Of a DNA stretch of 31,808 nucleotides, positions 11,968 through 22,243 are shown one piece after another. A program made the translations under genes and the position numbers. Source of the DNA: Chara braunii (lineage: Eukaryota > Streptophyta > Charophyceae > Charales > Characeae); NCBI GenBank assembly GCA_003427395.1, contig BFEA01000117.1:1440343-1472150 (forward strand), read 5' to 3'. Positions within the stretch are counted from its first letter, which is position 1; every line of letters starts with the position of its first letter. The notes beneath the pieces were generated by a model. The model searched no databases. It was not told where the DNA came from and saw only the letters and a list, made by a program, of their open reading frames with translations.

Positions 11968-13030
11968 TCACACCCCCTTCCATTTTGCAGTTACTTCTGT
12001 TTGAATCTGCTTTTGTATGCTTTTCGTGAATTTTGGTCCCTCTAGTCTTGCCCTTTTCATTTCGTATGTGCAGCGCCATCTCCAGAGGGCCCAGAGCACC
12101 GCCCTGCGTCCCAGTTTGAACATGCTGCTGGTGAATTCATCCAGCTGGTGATTGGGCCACGCTTCACACAGCAAGGCCTTCCAGTCCCACATTGTTCCCA
12201 AATTTTATCCCACCATCTCTACAACCAAAGCACTCTTAGGCACTGTAAGAATATGTGCTCGATTGTTTGTGGCTGTTTCCAGGATGGGACCGCATTCGTG
12301 CACAGCCTACACCAGGGCAGGGTTTACCCTCTCTATTCTAGGGTCGTTTTGTCTATCATCCAATCATTTGTCGGTAGGTAGCGGTGCTCTATCTGCCATT
12401 GGAGTGAGGCAAGCTTTGCTGGTTTTCCTTGGCCATTCTGAACCACGTTATTGATCTTAACTTGTTTTTGCTTATGTTCAGGTGGCTCATCCAGCGTGCT
12501 TCCATATGGTCCCGAAGGTTTAGTATCGGGTTGAGGAGCCTATAGGTCAATTTGACCGTTAGGCTGTATAGTGATCTAGACTCATCTAGTGTATTTCATG
12601 CCTTTTCCCACTTGTGTTGTCCATGTCGATTTCGTCGGATCCGGGGTCAGGTGGTGGATCGGGACCCGGGGGAGATGGGCTATCCATTGCTCTGTTTCGT
12701 GGAGCACCCTAATTCTGAATAGCTCCTCTTTTTGGCATATTATAGTTTCTTCCTGAGAGATTCTTTGGGCGACATTGCTCCGACTTACTTGGAAAAGGCT
12801 CACTACTACTGTTTCGTTGGGGTCACAGTAGATTATGTTGCCCACCTCTTTAGGGCAATCCTGAAATGCCACCCAATCCGATTCTAGTAGACTATGTTGC
12901 CCACCTCTTTAGGGCAATCCCAAAAGACTATGTTGCTCACCTCTTTAGGGCGATCCCAAAATGCCACCCAATCCGATTCTTGTGGGTTGGGGCCTTTCTA
13001 GAGGATTCTCCACCAGGCTAGGGGGATCTT
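11968..13030 (-). pseudogene. LINE reverse-transcriptase C-terminal remnant
   Basis: Read on the minus strand, this is the C-terminal end of a plant non-LTR retrotransposon ORF2 broken by frameshifts and stops. Order: a segment beginning LAWWRIL (about 13025); the 12582-12872 frame; a piece with MEARWMSHL (about 12500); then a zinc-binding motif, CRLC (12300-12314) followed by IEHIFLQC (12240-12260), as in zf-RVT domains. Last is the frame 12201-11968, which has a conserved-looking ALWRWRC segment and ends at a stop. Frame changes occur near 12590, 12400 and 12200. The ~46-bp segment containing CACCTCTTTAGGGC is tandemly repeated at 12840-12970. RT catalytic and endonuclease parts and a poly-A tail are absent, so this is a dead 3' fragment. 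Family is inferred from motif layout only. Confidence 0.72.
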
Positions 13031-13083
13031 TTTAAATGAATGCAACAAAAACAACTACAAGTATACATTCCAAGGGCAACGAA

Positions 13084-13365
13084 AGCACTAGCAAATCAGA
13101 CATGCTCAGAACATTCCTACCAACTAAGCACTGAGCAAGAACATGGAAATATATCTCCTTGCACCGAGCCAAAACATCAAGATCGCCTAGCTCGAAGAGC
13201 AACAAAACAAAGCAATGAAGCTTTAGCACTAGCAAATCAGACATAATCAGAACATTCCTACTAACCAACAGAGCACCGAGCAAAAACATGGAAATATATC
13301 GCCTCGCACTGAGCCAAAACATCAAGATCACCTAGCTCGGAGAGCAACAAAACAAAGCAGCTAAT
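13084..13365. repeat. 141-bp tandem duplication
   Basis: Two 141-bp units start at 13084 and 13225. Each contains AGCACTAGCAAATCAGACAT, GAACATTCCTAC, AACATGGAAATATATC, GAGCCAAAACATCAAGATC and GAGCAACAAAACAAAGCA. The copies differ by a few substitutions and small indels. The unit adjoins the LINE remnant on its 5' side. The minus-strand frame through it is a translated repeat with no known domain. Confidence 0.9.
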
Positions 13366-14834
13366 CTTTGCACAGAGGTCACACCAAGAAGCTGGAAAAC
13401 GATCAGCACCACGCCCAAAAATGCCCAACAAGGCGCACAGCAACAACGAGTGATCCATCGCCACCGTGCTCTCCGAACGCACCACAAACTCTCCAGCGAC
13501 AAGAGGGGGTTGCACACAAGCAGGACAAAGTTCGCTCCTCGGTTTCTCGTCGCCAGCATCTTCATCCCACTTCCCAAGGCCACAACCAGGCAGGGAAGCA
13601 CCATCCAGTCCAGGTCGAGGTGCAGTGCAGTCTGCGACAATCAGCTCCCCCTCCTTCCCAAAACATTGTACAGGTGCAGGAGCACCGAGTGCAAAATAAT
13701 CTTTGACGATTAACACACCCTACTTCCAGCACCATGTGCAGATGCGGAACCACAACCAGTCATGTTGACATCAACAGCTCAGCCGAGAAACTCTCCTTTT
13801 TGCCAAAACGACGTCCAAGTGCAAATCATAAGCTGCAGGTCACCGAACATACAAATCACTGAAACTTGGCAAAGTGACATCGGTCCATGGAGACGGGCCT
13901 ACGAAAGTAGACAAAAGGCCACGCAATCGGGCCTACTGAAATCCACAGTTGTGGAGAGCCACCTGGGCAATAAGTTGTTGCTGACAATTACGTAAACAAA
14001 TCAACCCTGCCCAATCACCATTTACCCCCACTCATCTTCACAAGACATCAATAACAAGAGGGACGAGACTCTGAATGTCACGTACAAAAACAATGCCCAG
14101 CAGAACTCCCCGCGATAATACATGTCATCGCACAACTCCGGTTCCACATGCATCAAGATGCTCCCACGAATCGAAACTGTCCACATAGCTCGTGGCTATG
14201 AAAAACGTTTCAGTACAGCCTGTAAATCGGCATGAAGTCTACCACTTATCACTCTACGCAGGCCATTACGATGGAACCAAACCAAACACGCTCCCATGCG
14301 TGACCCCATTAAGTTGCTCGAAATGAGAACGAAGGCTAACCCTCAATCCACATACAACTCATTTCCACCCAGGTACAAAGGCAAAAAGGAACACGAAAAG
14401 AATCAAAGCCCTGACCTCGACAAACCCACAAACAACAACTCAAAATCACTTGCCTAATACAGCGAGCAAAAAGAATTGGAAACAAAGGCTAACCAGCCTC
14501 CCCAACAACACCAGCTATGAACAGTCTCCTTATCTAGAGATCGGGAGTGTGACCTGCCCCTCCCAATCCAGCTCCATATCTAGGTATATGGTGGCTGCCA
14601 GATCCCGCCTCCAGGTCTTCCCCACTTGTCAACCCCGCCCGCCTAGACCAGGAAGGACTACCGACTTCGTCAGGCGGGAGCAGCTATGGCCTAGCACCCG
14701 TTAGGGACCCCTGAACCTCGCACCACCCCACGCCAACGCGCGTCTACTCCCAGTGAGCTTCCCACCATGCCAATGGTAGGGTCTAGCTTGTTGCAGCCAA
14801 CGCTGCCTCGCATTGCCGCCCACCGACCGGCCGC
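13366..14834. other. Long C/A-rich stretch without recognised gene
   Basis: CA-rich plus strand with open frames up to about 150 codons on the minus strand (13261-13716) and 112 on the plus (13368-13706), which overlap. Neither shows motifs I recognise. A GTGCAG/GTGCAAAT motif recurs near 13670, 13736 and 13817. No RNA gene or element identified. Confidence 0.45.
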
Positions 14835-15221
14835 GGTTCAGTTTGCTTGCCGTTCTAGGCGAGTCAGCTTAACACTTGTTTGTGGTTTTGCAGTGACAGG
14901 CCATTTTTTGGTTTTTGTTTGTTGTTTGAGCCTCGCAAAGTGACGAGACGGATGAGTGACTGTCTGTCTGTAGAGACCCTACCATGGTGGGCGGTGGGGT
15001 CTCTTAGGGGGTTGATGCGGATTGGGGGTGCCATCTGCCCTAAATCGCGAGGAGGTGGGAGGATTTGCGGGGTCTTTGACTCTGCCATGCGGGCAGTAGG
15101 GTCGTTTTGCGGGTTTGTAAAGATTATGCGAAACTAGTCTGTGTGTTGATACTCGTCCCTTTGCAATGAGTCCAGTTTTTGCTATCATCCAATTCTCTTG
15201 AAATGGACTGGAGAGCATAGC
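14835..15221 (-). repeat. Dispersed repeat family R2, copy B
   Basis: Inverted counterpart of 7799-8226. It starts with GGTTCAGTTTGCTTGCCGTT and ends at TGGAGAGCATAGC. Most of the element aligns with scattered substitutions and small indels; the internal 37-bp duplication of copy A is absent. The two copies are about 6.6 kb apart, so an annealed transcript could form a long-looped double strand. Confidence 0.75.
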
Positions 15222-16234
15222 TCCACGGGGGCAAACCACCACTACCTCTGTCACTCTTGGGGAAAATGGGAAAATGGGAGTTTTGCCACTTTTTCCGAAC
15301 TTTTCGGGGGTATGCGGAGGCTCGATAGTTGGGCCTTGTGGGCCTGTTCGAGAAAAAGAAAAACAAAAACAAACGACCATGTCGGGGAAGGTCATGCACA
15401 AAGTTATGCTCACACCAATACTCACAATCAGTTTCAGGTTTTCGTTGTTTATGTTTTTGTTTTCTTTCTCTTTTCTGTTTTGGTGCGCTGCCAGGGAGGC
15501 ACGGTGTGGTCCACGGGCTCCTGACACTTTGTGGAGGAGGGCATGCGCACACTACTACTATGCAGAATGTATGTACACGCTTTCCCACCCTAAGTTCAGT
15601 TTCAATTTCTTTTTTCTTTTTTCTTTTTTGGTGGACCTCCCTCACTCAGGCCATACTCACACAATAACTTCGGGGTTGGTATCTACCCGGTATCACGTCG
15701 AAAGGGGTGTTTGTTTTGTTTCTTTTTCTTTTGTGTCGTTGTAAGTGCATCTGTTTTTGAAAGTCTGGCTGTTCTTTTTTTCTTTTTTTTTCAGAAGAGT
15801 ACCAGAAAATACTTTTTTTTTTTCTTTTTTTTTTTGGAGAAACATCGCAATTTTCATTCCAAATGAGACCACCGGGCCTGGGGCACACACCCCTACATAT
15901 CAACCCAGTACAAACTTGCTGAGGCCGTTACTCAGCTTGGGCTCCTGGAAACCGGGTCCAGTGTCCCTTAGAGGAATCTCCAAAAAGAAAAAATTGCAAA
16001 GCAAATCTATGTCAGTACAATATCATTGCTACTCAGGGGGGCACCGGCGTGTTTCTAAAATCGGAACACTATTGGCAAAAGAACTATGAGCTATAAACTG
16101 CAAATCTTGAGAGTGCACGAGGAAATTCACGAGAAGTTAACAAAACAATCCAAAAATTGCTTCCAAGAGCATGCTAAGTTTTTAGGTACACATCAACTCT
16201 AAATTTACGTCCAAGTGCGTGGTAAATTCGTAGA
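15222..16234. other. Non-coding stretch with T-tract repeat
   Basis: Several T/C-rich tracts occur at 15440-15480, 15605-15632, 15774-15792 and 15812-15834. The segment 15755-15807, TTTGAAAGTCTGGC then T-tract then CAGAAGAGTACCA, recurs at 18472-18522, so both belong to one dispersed family. Frames on either strand are Phe- or Lys-rich products of these tracts. Confidence 0.5.
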
Positions 16235-16720
16235 TCAAGGTATTGAAACCGGGCACATTAATATTGTCGACAGAAAATGGATGATTGAAAACGGCCAAGA
16301 GATCGGCCACATATAGAGAGTCGAAGGGGATTCAAGGGAATTCAAGGAGAGGAAGGGGTAGATAACCGCGACCACAAAATATACAAATAGGGAAGATGTA
16401 CGCCAGATTTTCCATAGGACACTCCCCACACCACTGAAGGCATGGGTGACACAGGTCAAGGTATTGAAACCGGGCACATTAATATTCAAGTTGTCGACAG
16501 AAAATGGATGATTGAAAACGACCAAGAGATCGGCCACATATAGAGAGTCGAAGGGGATTCAAGGGAATTCAAGGGAATTCAAGGAGAGGAAGAGGTAGAT
16601 AACCGCGACCACAAAATATACGAACAGGGAAGATATAAGCCGGATTTTCCAGAATGGCACAAGGTCGAGCGTAGGACACTCCCCACACCACTCAAGGCAT
16701 GGGTGACCCTGTGTCACTAT
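16235..16720. repeat. 221-bp tandem duplication
   Basis: Two units start at 16235 and 16456 with TCAAGGTATTGAAACCGGGC. Shared blocks are GTCGACAGAAAATGGATGA, GATCGGCCACATATAGAGAG, a GGGATTCAAGGGAATTCAAG stretch, AACCGCGACCACAAAATATA and GGACACTCCCCACACCACT. The second unit has an extra AATTCAAGGG step and about 20 extra bases (AATGGCACAAGGTCGAGC). The tail recurs at 16990-17095. Confidence 0.92.
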
Positions 16721-16989
16721 TCCTGCTCTTGGAAAACAGCCACTCTTAGAAGGTGAATCGTCATTGTGTCTCCGAATGCGGTTTTGCTGGGAAATGTTTT
16801 ACCCTTTTGCGCCTGGGAAACGTTCCCACCGCCACTAGCGAGTCTCCCACTCCCGCTGATGGCGCCGCCGCCCATTGGTCTTCAGGGTTTTGCGTACCCA
16901 GCTGAGGTCTCGTCCCTTCATCATGTTGATTCCCCAGATTCTACTTTTAGTACGTGAGTGCTGAAGATGTGCGCAGGGGTTCCCAGGAT

Positions 16990-17095
16990 GACCCAGGTCG
17001 AGCGTAGAACACTCCCCACGCCACTCAAGGCATGGGTGACCCTGCATCACTGTTTCCTGGTCTTGAAGAACTACCACTTTCAGAAAATAAACTTC
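16990..17095. repeat. Third, partial copy of the 221-bp unit tail
   Basis: GGTCGAGCGTAG-ACACTCC and CACTCAAGGCATGGGTGACC match 16665-16725, and similarity continues through the CTTGGAAAAC/CTTGAAGAAC region to an AATGTGTCCC/ATTGTGTCTC motif. Confidence 0.8.
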
Positions 17096-17099
17096 AATG

Positions 17100-17899
17100 T
17101 GTCCCGGTAGGCAGAATGTCAAGCCCTTCCTAATATCGAAATACAAGTACCCAGTCTCAAATACCTAGAGGCTAGAACAACACTCAACAAGACTAGGAGA
17201 ATCTCTAAGTCGCAACTGCATTCGATACAGCACAGCAGGCACAAATCCCGAGTCAAGAGCATCTAAAACGTCAACAGGACCGGCCCAATTCCTCCCTCAG
17301 TACCATAGTAAGAAACCTAAAAACAGGGGTCCGACAAATCGTACTAGCAGAGCAAGTACCAAGTACCCAGGATCAAAGACCTAACCAGCACTGCTAGCAG
17401 AGCAAGAACCAAGTACCAAGAACTACATCAGACGAAGGAAAGTGAGAAATCTACGCGAAGTGACTCGCAGCAAAGAAATCTCAATCCAACCACTAACGCC
17501 GGGACTATTACTAACCTTCTCAGCAACCACAAGAAACACACAAACCGCTCATGGAGAGACGAGAAGCAGTTCGCGTAGAAGACTTAAATCTGCCGCGGCG
17601 CTAAGTGTACTACTCTGTGATTGACTATCTGCATACTTGGCTCTCACTCAAAATATGTTCACTCTAAAAGCAACCTAGTATGTAACCATTCACAGGTACT
17701 GTAGCAGTGTAGCCAAGAAGAATCAAATTAGGTGAGAAAAGAAAGGGATCACAAACAGAGTATGAAGTTACACTCGACTAGATGCGCGAGCAAATGGCCT
17801 GCTGAATTACCGAAACTAACCTAAACTGTGCCTACATGCAAACAAGATGTGCAGAAGAAGGCTTACAAAATTACTAAGTTAAAAACATATCTGGATACA
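17100..17899. other. A/C-rich stretch, no gene recognised
   Basis: CAAGTACC and CTAGCAGAGCAAG motifs repeat irregularly (about 17140-17430), suggesting an eroded minisatellite. After 17640 the sequence is unremarkable. Confidence 0.45.
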
Positions 17900-18277
17900 T
17901 CACAGCGCCATTCCTGCTGGTGTCGTGGCGCAGGGCGCATTATTCCTTCCTTTCAGACTGCCTTGTGTTGTAGATAGGTCAAACGAGACTTGCTGAAGCG
18001 CTGCCACCACAGCCGCACGCTCTTCCACTGCGTCCAGATGCGCCTTCCATGCTTTTCCTAGTGATCGAGGCAGTCGAGATGGCGTGTCATGAAAGTACAG
18101 CAGACGGCCTTTGGATGGCGAGAAAGGACCTCCCCCTTTCCAGCAAAAGGCTTGAAGGGAGGACAGCTCCTCTGGTATCGAGATCCTGCTAGGTATGAAG
18201 GTTGGTATGGAGGTCAGGTACGGAGCTGCCAGGATGCCTTGGCGTAAGAGTGCAAAGGCACTCCCTAACCCACTCAA
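17900..18277 (-). CDS. Unrecognised open frame, doubtful
   Basis: A minus-strand frame of about 125 codons starting with ATG. The predicted product has no signal peptide or membrane segment I would trust. It contains one helix-like, Ala/Glu/Val-rich stretch after a WKAHLDAVEERAAV motif at about residues 76-90. The C-terminal end is Ser/Thr/Gly-rich. I recognise no family. It stands out slightly because composition is more protein-like than neighbouring frames and the antisense strand is not open. It could equally be a fragment of a retrotransposon gag or a chance frame. Confidence 0.2.
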   Translation of the reverse strand: MSGLGSAFALLRQGILAAPYLTSIPTFIPSRISIPEELSSLQAFCWKGGGPFSPSKGRLLYFHDTPSRLPRSLGKAWKAHLDAVEERAAVVAALQQVSFDLSTTQGSLKGRNNAPCATTPAGMAL

Positions 18278-18471
18278 GGGCTAGGCTACGCCAGGGCACT
18301 GTTGCCATAGCTCTCACATAGCTATGGTGCCTGGCAGGGTAGGTGCCTCGTGGAAAGGATCAGCATCCACATGCCCAGACGTTGCGTCCTACTCAGCCGC
18401 AGCCGACAACCGGGCGCCGGCACCGCCGCTTCATCGTTAGCGCACATTTTTTGTGCAGCCGACACAATTTT

Positions 18472-18522
18472 TTTTGAAAGTCTGGCCGTGCTTTTTTTTT
18501 TTTTTTCCCAGAAGAGTACCAT
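18472..18522. repeat. T-tract dispersed repeat, second copy
   Basis: TTTGAAAGTCTGGCCGTGC, T-run, then CCAGAAGAGTACCATAAAA matches 15755-15807 in the same orientation. Confidence 0.75.
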
Positions 18523-18785
18523 AAAAGAAACAAAATGGAGCCCAGGCTCGGCAAAACTCGGTGCGCTGTGAAAATCAGGGTCGGCAAAAACAGGCTCGCA
18601 GTACTTGGTCAGCTATCAAGTCCGAGCCTCGGCCGACTGGTATGGCGAGCCATGCCGAGGCTGGAGCTGCCAGGCGTACTTCTTGGCTGGCGAACCACCA
18701 GCGCGACTTTTTGTTTTTCTTTTTGGCTGGTGCCTCCAGCCATTGTGGTCCTATAGCCCGAAGAGCTAAAGGTGTGGCCAATGTA

Positions 18786-19258
18786 AGGTGTTAGCCTGCC
18801 AAGCCGTTGGTTGTGTGTTCGAGTCTTGTATTCGGATTGCACGTGCTTTCGCACTGTAACCGCCCTAGAGATTATCCTACCGGCAGTGTGGCTGTGTAGG
18901 ATGAGTGTGGTTGGGTACACCGTGTCGCCGGATTTCCCTGTTGGGGTGGGTGAAGTGCTCATTTGGGGCTTTACTTTCACCCCAGCCCACTTAGGCTTAT
19001 GGTTAGGTGTTAACCTGCCAAGCCGTTGGTTGTGTGTTCGAGTCTTGTATTCGGATTGCATGTGCTTTCACGCAGTAACCGCCGTAGAGATTATACTACG
19101 GCCAGTGTGGCTGTATAGGATGAGTGTGGTTGGGTACAGGATTTCCGTCAGCAGTCATGTTGGCGCTTCACTTTCACCCCTGCCCACTTAGCCTTATGGT
19201 CAGGTGTTAGCCTGCCAAGCCGTTGGTTGTGTGTTCAAGTCTTGTTTTCGGATTGCGC
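18786..19258 (+). repeat. ~200-219-bp tandem array with tRNA-like motif
   Basis: Units start at 18786, 19005 and 19202 with AGGTGTTAGCCTGCCAAGCC; the third is truncated near 19258. Each first part carries GTTGGTTGTGTGTTCGAGTC, resembling the T-arm/B-box of a tRNA (third copy has GTTCAAGTC). Units one and two continue with GTAACCGCC-TAGAGATTAT, GGATGAGTGTGGTTGGGTAC and CACTTTCACCCC, ending CACTTAG-CTTATGGT. Unit two lost about 22 bp relative to unit one. The B-box-like motif suggests a tRNA-derived SINE or tRNA relic amplified in tandem. A complete cloverleaf was not found. Confidence 0.85.
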
Positions 19259-19302
19259 GCTGTATGGGCCAAATACTTGCGATGTATGGGCCAAATACTT
19301 GT
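19259..19302. repeat. 22-bp tandem duplication
   Basis: TGTATGGGCCAAATACTTG occurs twice back to back with a 22-bp period. Confidence 0.95.
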
Positions 19303-19410
19303 GCCTACCCGTCGCTCAGTGGGTATCCAGGTGATGAAACTTGACGAGTGAAACCAATAAAAAACGGGAATCTTGAAACCCTGCGGTGGGGGCGTTTTTT
19401 TTTTTTTTTT

Positions 19411-19434
19411 GTGTGTCATCCTTGCGCAGGGGCC

Positions 19435-19466
<32 letters not shown>

Positions 19467-19484
19467 ACGGATGTCCCGAAGGAC
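19411..19484 (-). pseudogene. U6 snRNA retropseudogene, 3'-truncated (copy 1)
   Basis: On the minus strand, starting at 19484, the sequence follows plant U6 closely from the 5' hairpin (GTCCTTCGGGAC) through ACATCCG-TAAAATTGGAA, the ACAGAGA box and AGC triad, to GATGACACAC. It then switches directly to about 16 A (19395-19410) instead of continuing into the normal U6 3' stem and U-tail. No upstream plant U6 promoter signature (USE, or TATA at about -30) is visible. Truncation plus an A-tail indicates a LINE-mediated retrocopy rather than a working gene. The catalytic core motifs are intact, so it is either young or conserved by chance. Confidence 0.88.
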
Positions 19485-19603
19485 TCTCAATCTATTTAAT
19501 CTTTCTTGGTAGTACGCATCTATCTCATCCTCTCACTAGTCTATTTATAGTACGGGGGAACACCAACCAACCCGGATATCTCCCCAGCCCACGGGGTAGG
19601 TTT

Positions 19604-19621
19604 GCACCACAGCTGTGGTGC
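19604..19621. repeat. 18-bp perfect palindrome
   Basis: GCACCACAG followed by its exact reverse complement. Another near-perfect inverted pair, TTGTTGCTGC-ATA-GCAGCCAACAA, is at 19779-19802. Confidence 0.9.
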
Positions 19622-19957
19622 GAGAGCAAAGCTGTACCAGTCCCTCATCAGGGTGACGAGGGGTGGGCAGGCATTGCCGATGGGGGAAATGGGCGGTGCT
19701 AGCGACGAGCAATGGCCAGTCACTGCACCTCCCCCTACTCCCCTCCAACCCCACATTAGCGGTGTCTAATGGCCAATATTGTTGCTGCATAGCAGCCAAC
19801 AACATCAGCCAAGGTCCTGCCAATGCTGGCTTGGGGGGCCAACGGGTTATCTCTAGCTGGTAGAACACCAATTCTGTTCCTCACCGCTTCTTCTCCCATC
19901 CCGGGCCCAGGTCCCAGTAGCACGGATTGGATGTAACGCCTCAATCGGGACGGGTCT
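19622..19957. other. Non-coding stretch
   Basis: Open frames on both strands overlap (for example minus 19545-19871) with no recognisable domain. Only the small inverted repeat at 19779-19802 stands out. Confidence 0.45.
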
Positions 19958-20007
19958 CTGGAGAGGTGCAGAAAATCGTGTTTGATCTGCGTTTCTGCAT
20001 CTCTGCA
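19958..20007. repeat. Short foldback element P1, copy A
   Basis: CTGGAGAGGTGCAGAAAATC and TTTCTGCATCTCTGC form imperfect inverted arms. The ~47-bp unit recurs at 28921-28967 in the same orientation; both copies lie within 80 bp of an M1 element. Confidence 0.65.
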
Positions 20008-20081
20008 TTCAGGCGCTTGATTCCACCCTCTTTGCCAGTGGGACCTCACCCCCAGCCGTTTTGGACGCCATATTGGTGCCC

Positions 20082-20192
20082 CTACCGTCTTCCCCCGAAC
20101 ATAACGCACCCTGAAAATGAACGTATGCAAGGCATGTTTCCGGCCCGATACAGTCAAAATGAGGGTGCGTTGTGTTCGGGGGAAGACGGTAG
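20082..20192. mobile_element. MITE-like palindromic element, family M1, copy 1
   Basis: 111 bp with terminal inverted repeats of about 31 bp. The left end starts CTACCGTCTTCCCCCGAACA and the right end is its near-exact complement, ending GACGGTAG. The interior (GATACAG-CAAAATGAGGGTGC) is shared with copy 2 at 28760. There is no coding capacity. The flanks suggest, but do not prove, a short duplication (GTGCC). Superfamily undetermined. Confidence 0.85.
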
Positions 20193-20285
20193 TGCCGCTG
20201 CATGCATCGGTCGCATGTGGCCTTGTAGCACGAGTAATATGTGTTTGCGTGGCCACTGTCCCGCCCAGGAGTGCTGCGCATCGTA

Positions 20286-20440
20286 CTCGCGCACACATAC
20301 CCTTCACTGCTGTTGCGTTACCTCGCGCAGGTACCCTTCGCTGCCGTTAACTTGCGCACGTACCCTTCGCTGCTGTTCGGTTAACCTGCGCACGTACCCT
20401 TCGCTGCTGTGCGGTGCATCTGCGCACGTGCCTTCGACAT
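20286..20440. repeat. ~34-bp minisatellite
   Basis: Four to five units of GCGCACGTACCCTTCGCTGC followed by TGTTCGGTTAACCT, with variation. Unit starts are near 20288, 20325, 20355, 20389 and 20423 (partial). Most units contain an ACGT core. No gene is obvious downstream, so a regulatory role is not supported. Confidence 0.9.
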
Positions 20441-21715
20441 CCCTGCGTCGAATGCCATCGATCCGAATCTGGTCGGTGCTGCCGGGAAGGTGCGACTGAT
20501 GATCTTCTACACACAGGATTTCCCACGTGGCATGACTCTTCCTTCGTGCGCTCGCTAGCTGTCGCTTGGGCCGGTAGCCACCGTAGGTATCTGCCCTCAT
20601 AGCCGTCCCGGTTCATCCGCAGCGCTTACCGTCCACGTGTCTTCCTGTCCGCTCTCGTTCTTCCTGTAGAAGGAAAAGGTGCTTTCTTAGATTGAACAAA
20701 TTCAGATATTATTCAAATGAGATATCTACTGCTCAATTGTGCCTATTTATTATTTTGTATTAATCATATTTGCATTAATATATTTGCATTAATTGCAAAA
20801 GAAAACGATTTCCGTTTTTTGTCATCTCATCAAATGTAAAATATAAATTGCAAATTTGATCATTCATCTATCACTCTCTCTCTCTCTCTCTCTCTCTAGC
20901 ATGCAATAACGCGATAGGACTGTTGTCCTATTTTTCGTTGAACGATGCCGACTGGGTAGGTAGGGACTGGCGGCTGTGTGTCTATTGGAAGGACGACTCT
21001 GCCAGCAACTTGTGAGCGCTCGCGTGCTCTCCTCGCTCTCCCTTTCTCCTTAGCCCACACCTGCGCATCCCTCTATCAAAAAAAAAAAAAAAAAAAAAAA
21101 AAAGCTGTATTTTTCTCTCAATTGCTCATCCTAAAGAGCAGCTTTTTTTTTTTTTTTTTAACTAATTTTCACGTCTCCCTTCCTCCCCTCCCGACGTTTT
21201 TTATTTTTCCTTTGCTATTTTTTTTTTTTTTTTTCCTAAGGACGATGGCCTTGGGAGATTATCATCGGTCTAACCAGCCTAGGTGAAAATAAATAAATAA
21301 ATAAAAATAAAAAAATAAAAAATTCCATCTTCTGTCTAATCTGACAGGGTGGGCTTCTCAGACGATCTGGGTTTCCAAGTCGCGTCAACGTATCGGGACT
21401 GCGTGATGGAGGAGATACATTCGGACTGGTCGAGCATTTTGAATGTATTGGACCAACTTCTAGATCCAGGTACATTACGAATTTTGTGCAGTGGAGCAAG
21501 GCCCTTCTCCTGTCCCTTTCTCCCCTCCTAGACGGGCTCATCCTGAAGTGCAGGTTTTCACCTCGGCCTTCCTCCCATACGTGTTTATTGTAAAATTTAG
21601 CCTTTTTTTTTTTTTGTTAAATCTTATTTTCTTGGAAATTGAAAAAAAAAAAAAAAAAACTAAGATTAATCGAAATTACAGTATTATGATCCGATCGACC
21701 TGTCAATTTCATACT
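20441..21715. other. Non-coding stretch rich in homopolymers
   Basis: Contains a CT run (20875-20898), A-run (about 21080-21103), T-runs (21142-21160, 21221-21235) and an AAAT-rich segment (21288-21320). The segment 21430-21510 (CATTTTGAATGTAT-GGAC then AGTGGAGC) recurs in diverged form at 22028-22096, indicating a local duplication. No gene recognised. Confidence 0.55.
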
Positions 21716-21844
21716 CTGCATGTTTTCACATCTTTCACGTATCTTGCTGAGTCATTGACTGCATGTTTTCACATCTTTCACGTATTTTGCTGAGTCATTG
21801 ACTGCATGTTTTCACATCTTTCACGTATCTTGCTGAGTCATTGA
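21716..21844 (+). repeat. 43-bp tandem repeat, three units, with inverted arm
   Basis: Exactly three 43-bp units starting CTGCATGTTTTCACATCTTT and ending TGAGTCATTGA. The middle unit differs by one base (ATTTT versus ATCTT). Immediately after, 21848-21867 carries GGAAGATGTGAAAACATGCA, the reverse complement of the unit's first part, so each unit can pair with this arm. Confidence 0.97.
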
Positions 21845-22182
21845 TACATGGAAGATGTGAAAACATGCATGTACGTACGTTTAGCTGCTGTCTCCCTTGT
21901 TCTGGACGTGAGAAGTGAAATCAACTACGCTTCACTTTCCTTGTCGTACTACGACACCACGACACTACTCAACATTCTACATGCATTTGGACTCTTTCTG
22001 GACCAGGTGCAGGAGAGGAGGGCGCCAACATTTTGAATGTATCTGGACGATTACCAACTCCAGATACATGTAGATCGTTGTGTACTAGTGGAGCGAAGCT
22101 CACTCAGTTCTTCAGTCCGCGAAACGTCCTCGCACAGGGGTGAGAGGACAGATCCTCTCTTTTTTTTTCTTTTTTTTTTTTA

Positions 22183-22243
22183 AAGCAAGGGCCATGCTAA
22201 TCTATCTTCTCTGTATCGTTCCAATTTTAACGGATGTCCCGAA
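22183..22243 (-). pseudogene. U6 snRNA retropseudogene, short (copy 2)
   Basis: Minus-strand U6 sequence from about the 5' stem (TTCGGGACATCCGTTAAAAT) to GCATGGCCCTTGC, then an A-rich tail (complement of the T-tract at about 22161-22182). A 4-bp insertion, AGATAGATTAGC instead of AGATTAGC, separates the ACAGAGA box from the AGC triad. The first bases of the 5' hairpin are changed. Truncated earlier than copy 1 and clearly non-functional. Confidence 0.85.

Noticed and set aside
13261-13716. Minus-strand frame of about 151 codons with several Cys
   Set aside because: No spacing typical of a zinc finger, overlaps plus-strand open frames, and its C-terminus is the 141-bp tandem repeat.
21716-21844. 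TGAGTCA (AP-1/GCN4-type) sites in the 43-bp repeat
   Set aside because: Three sites arise simply from the tandem repeat and no gene or transcript start is evident nearby.
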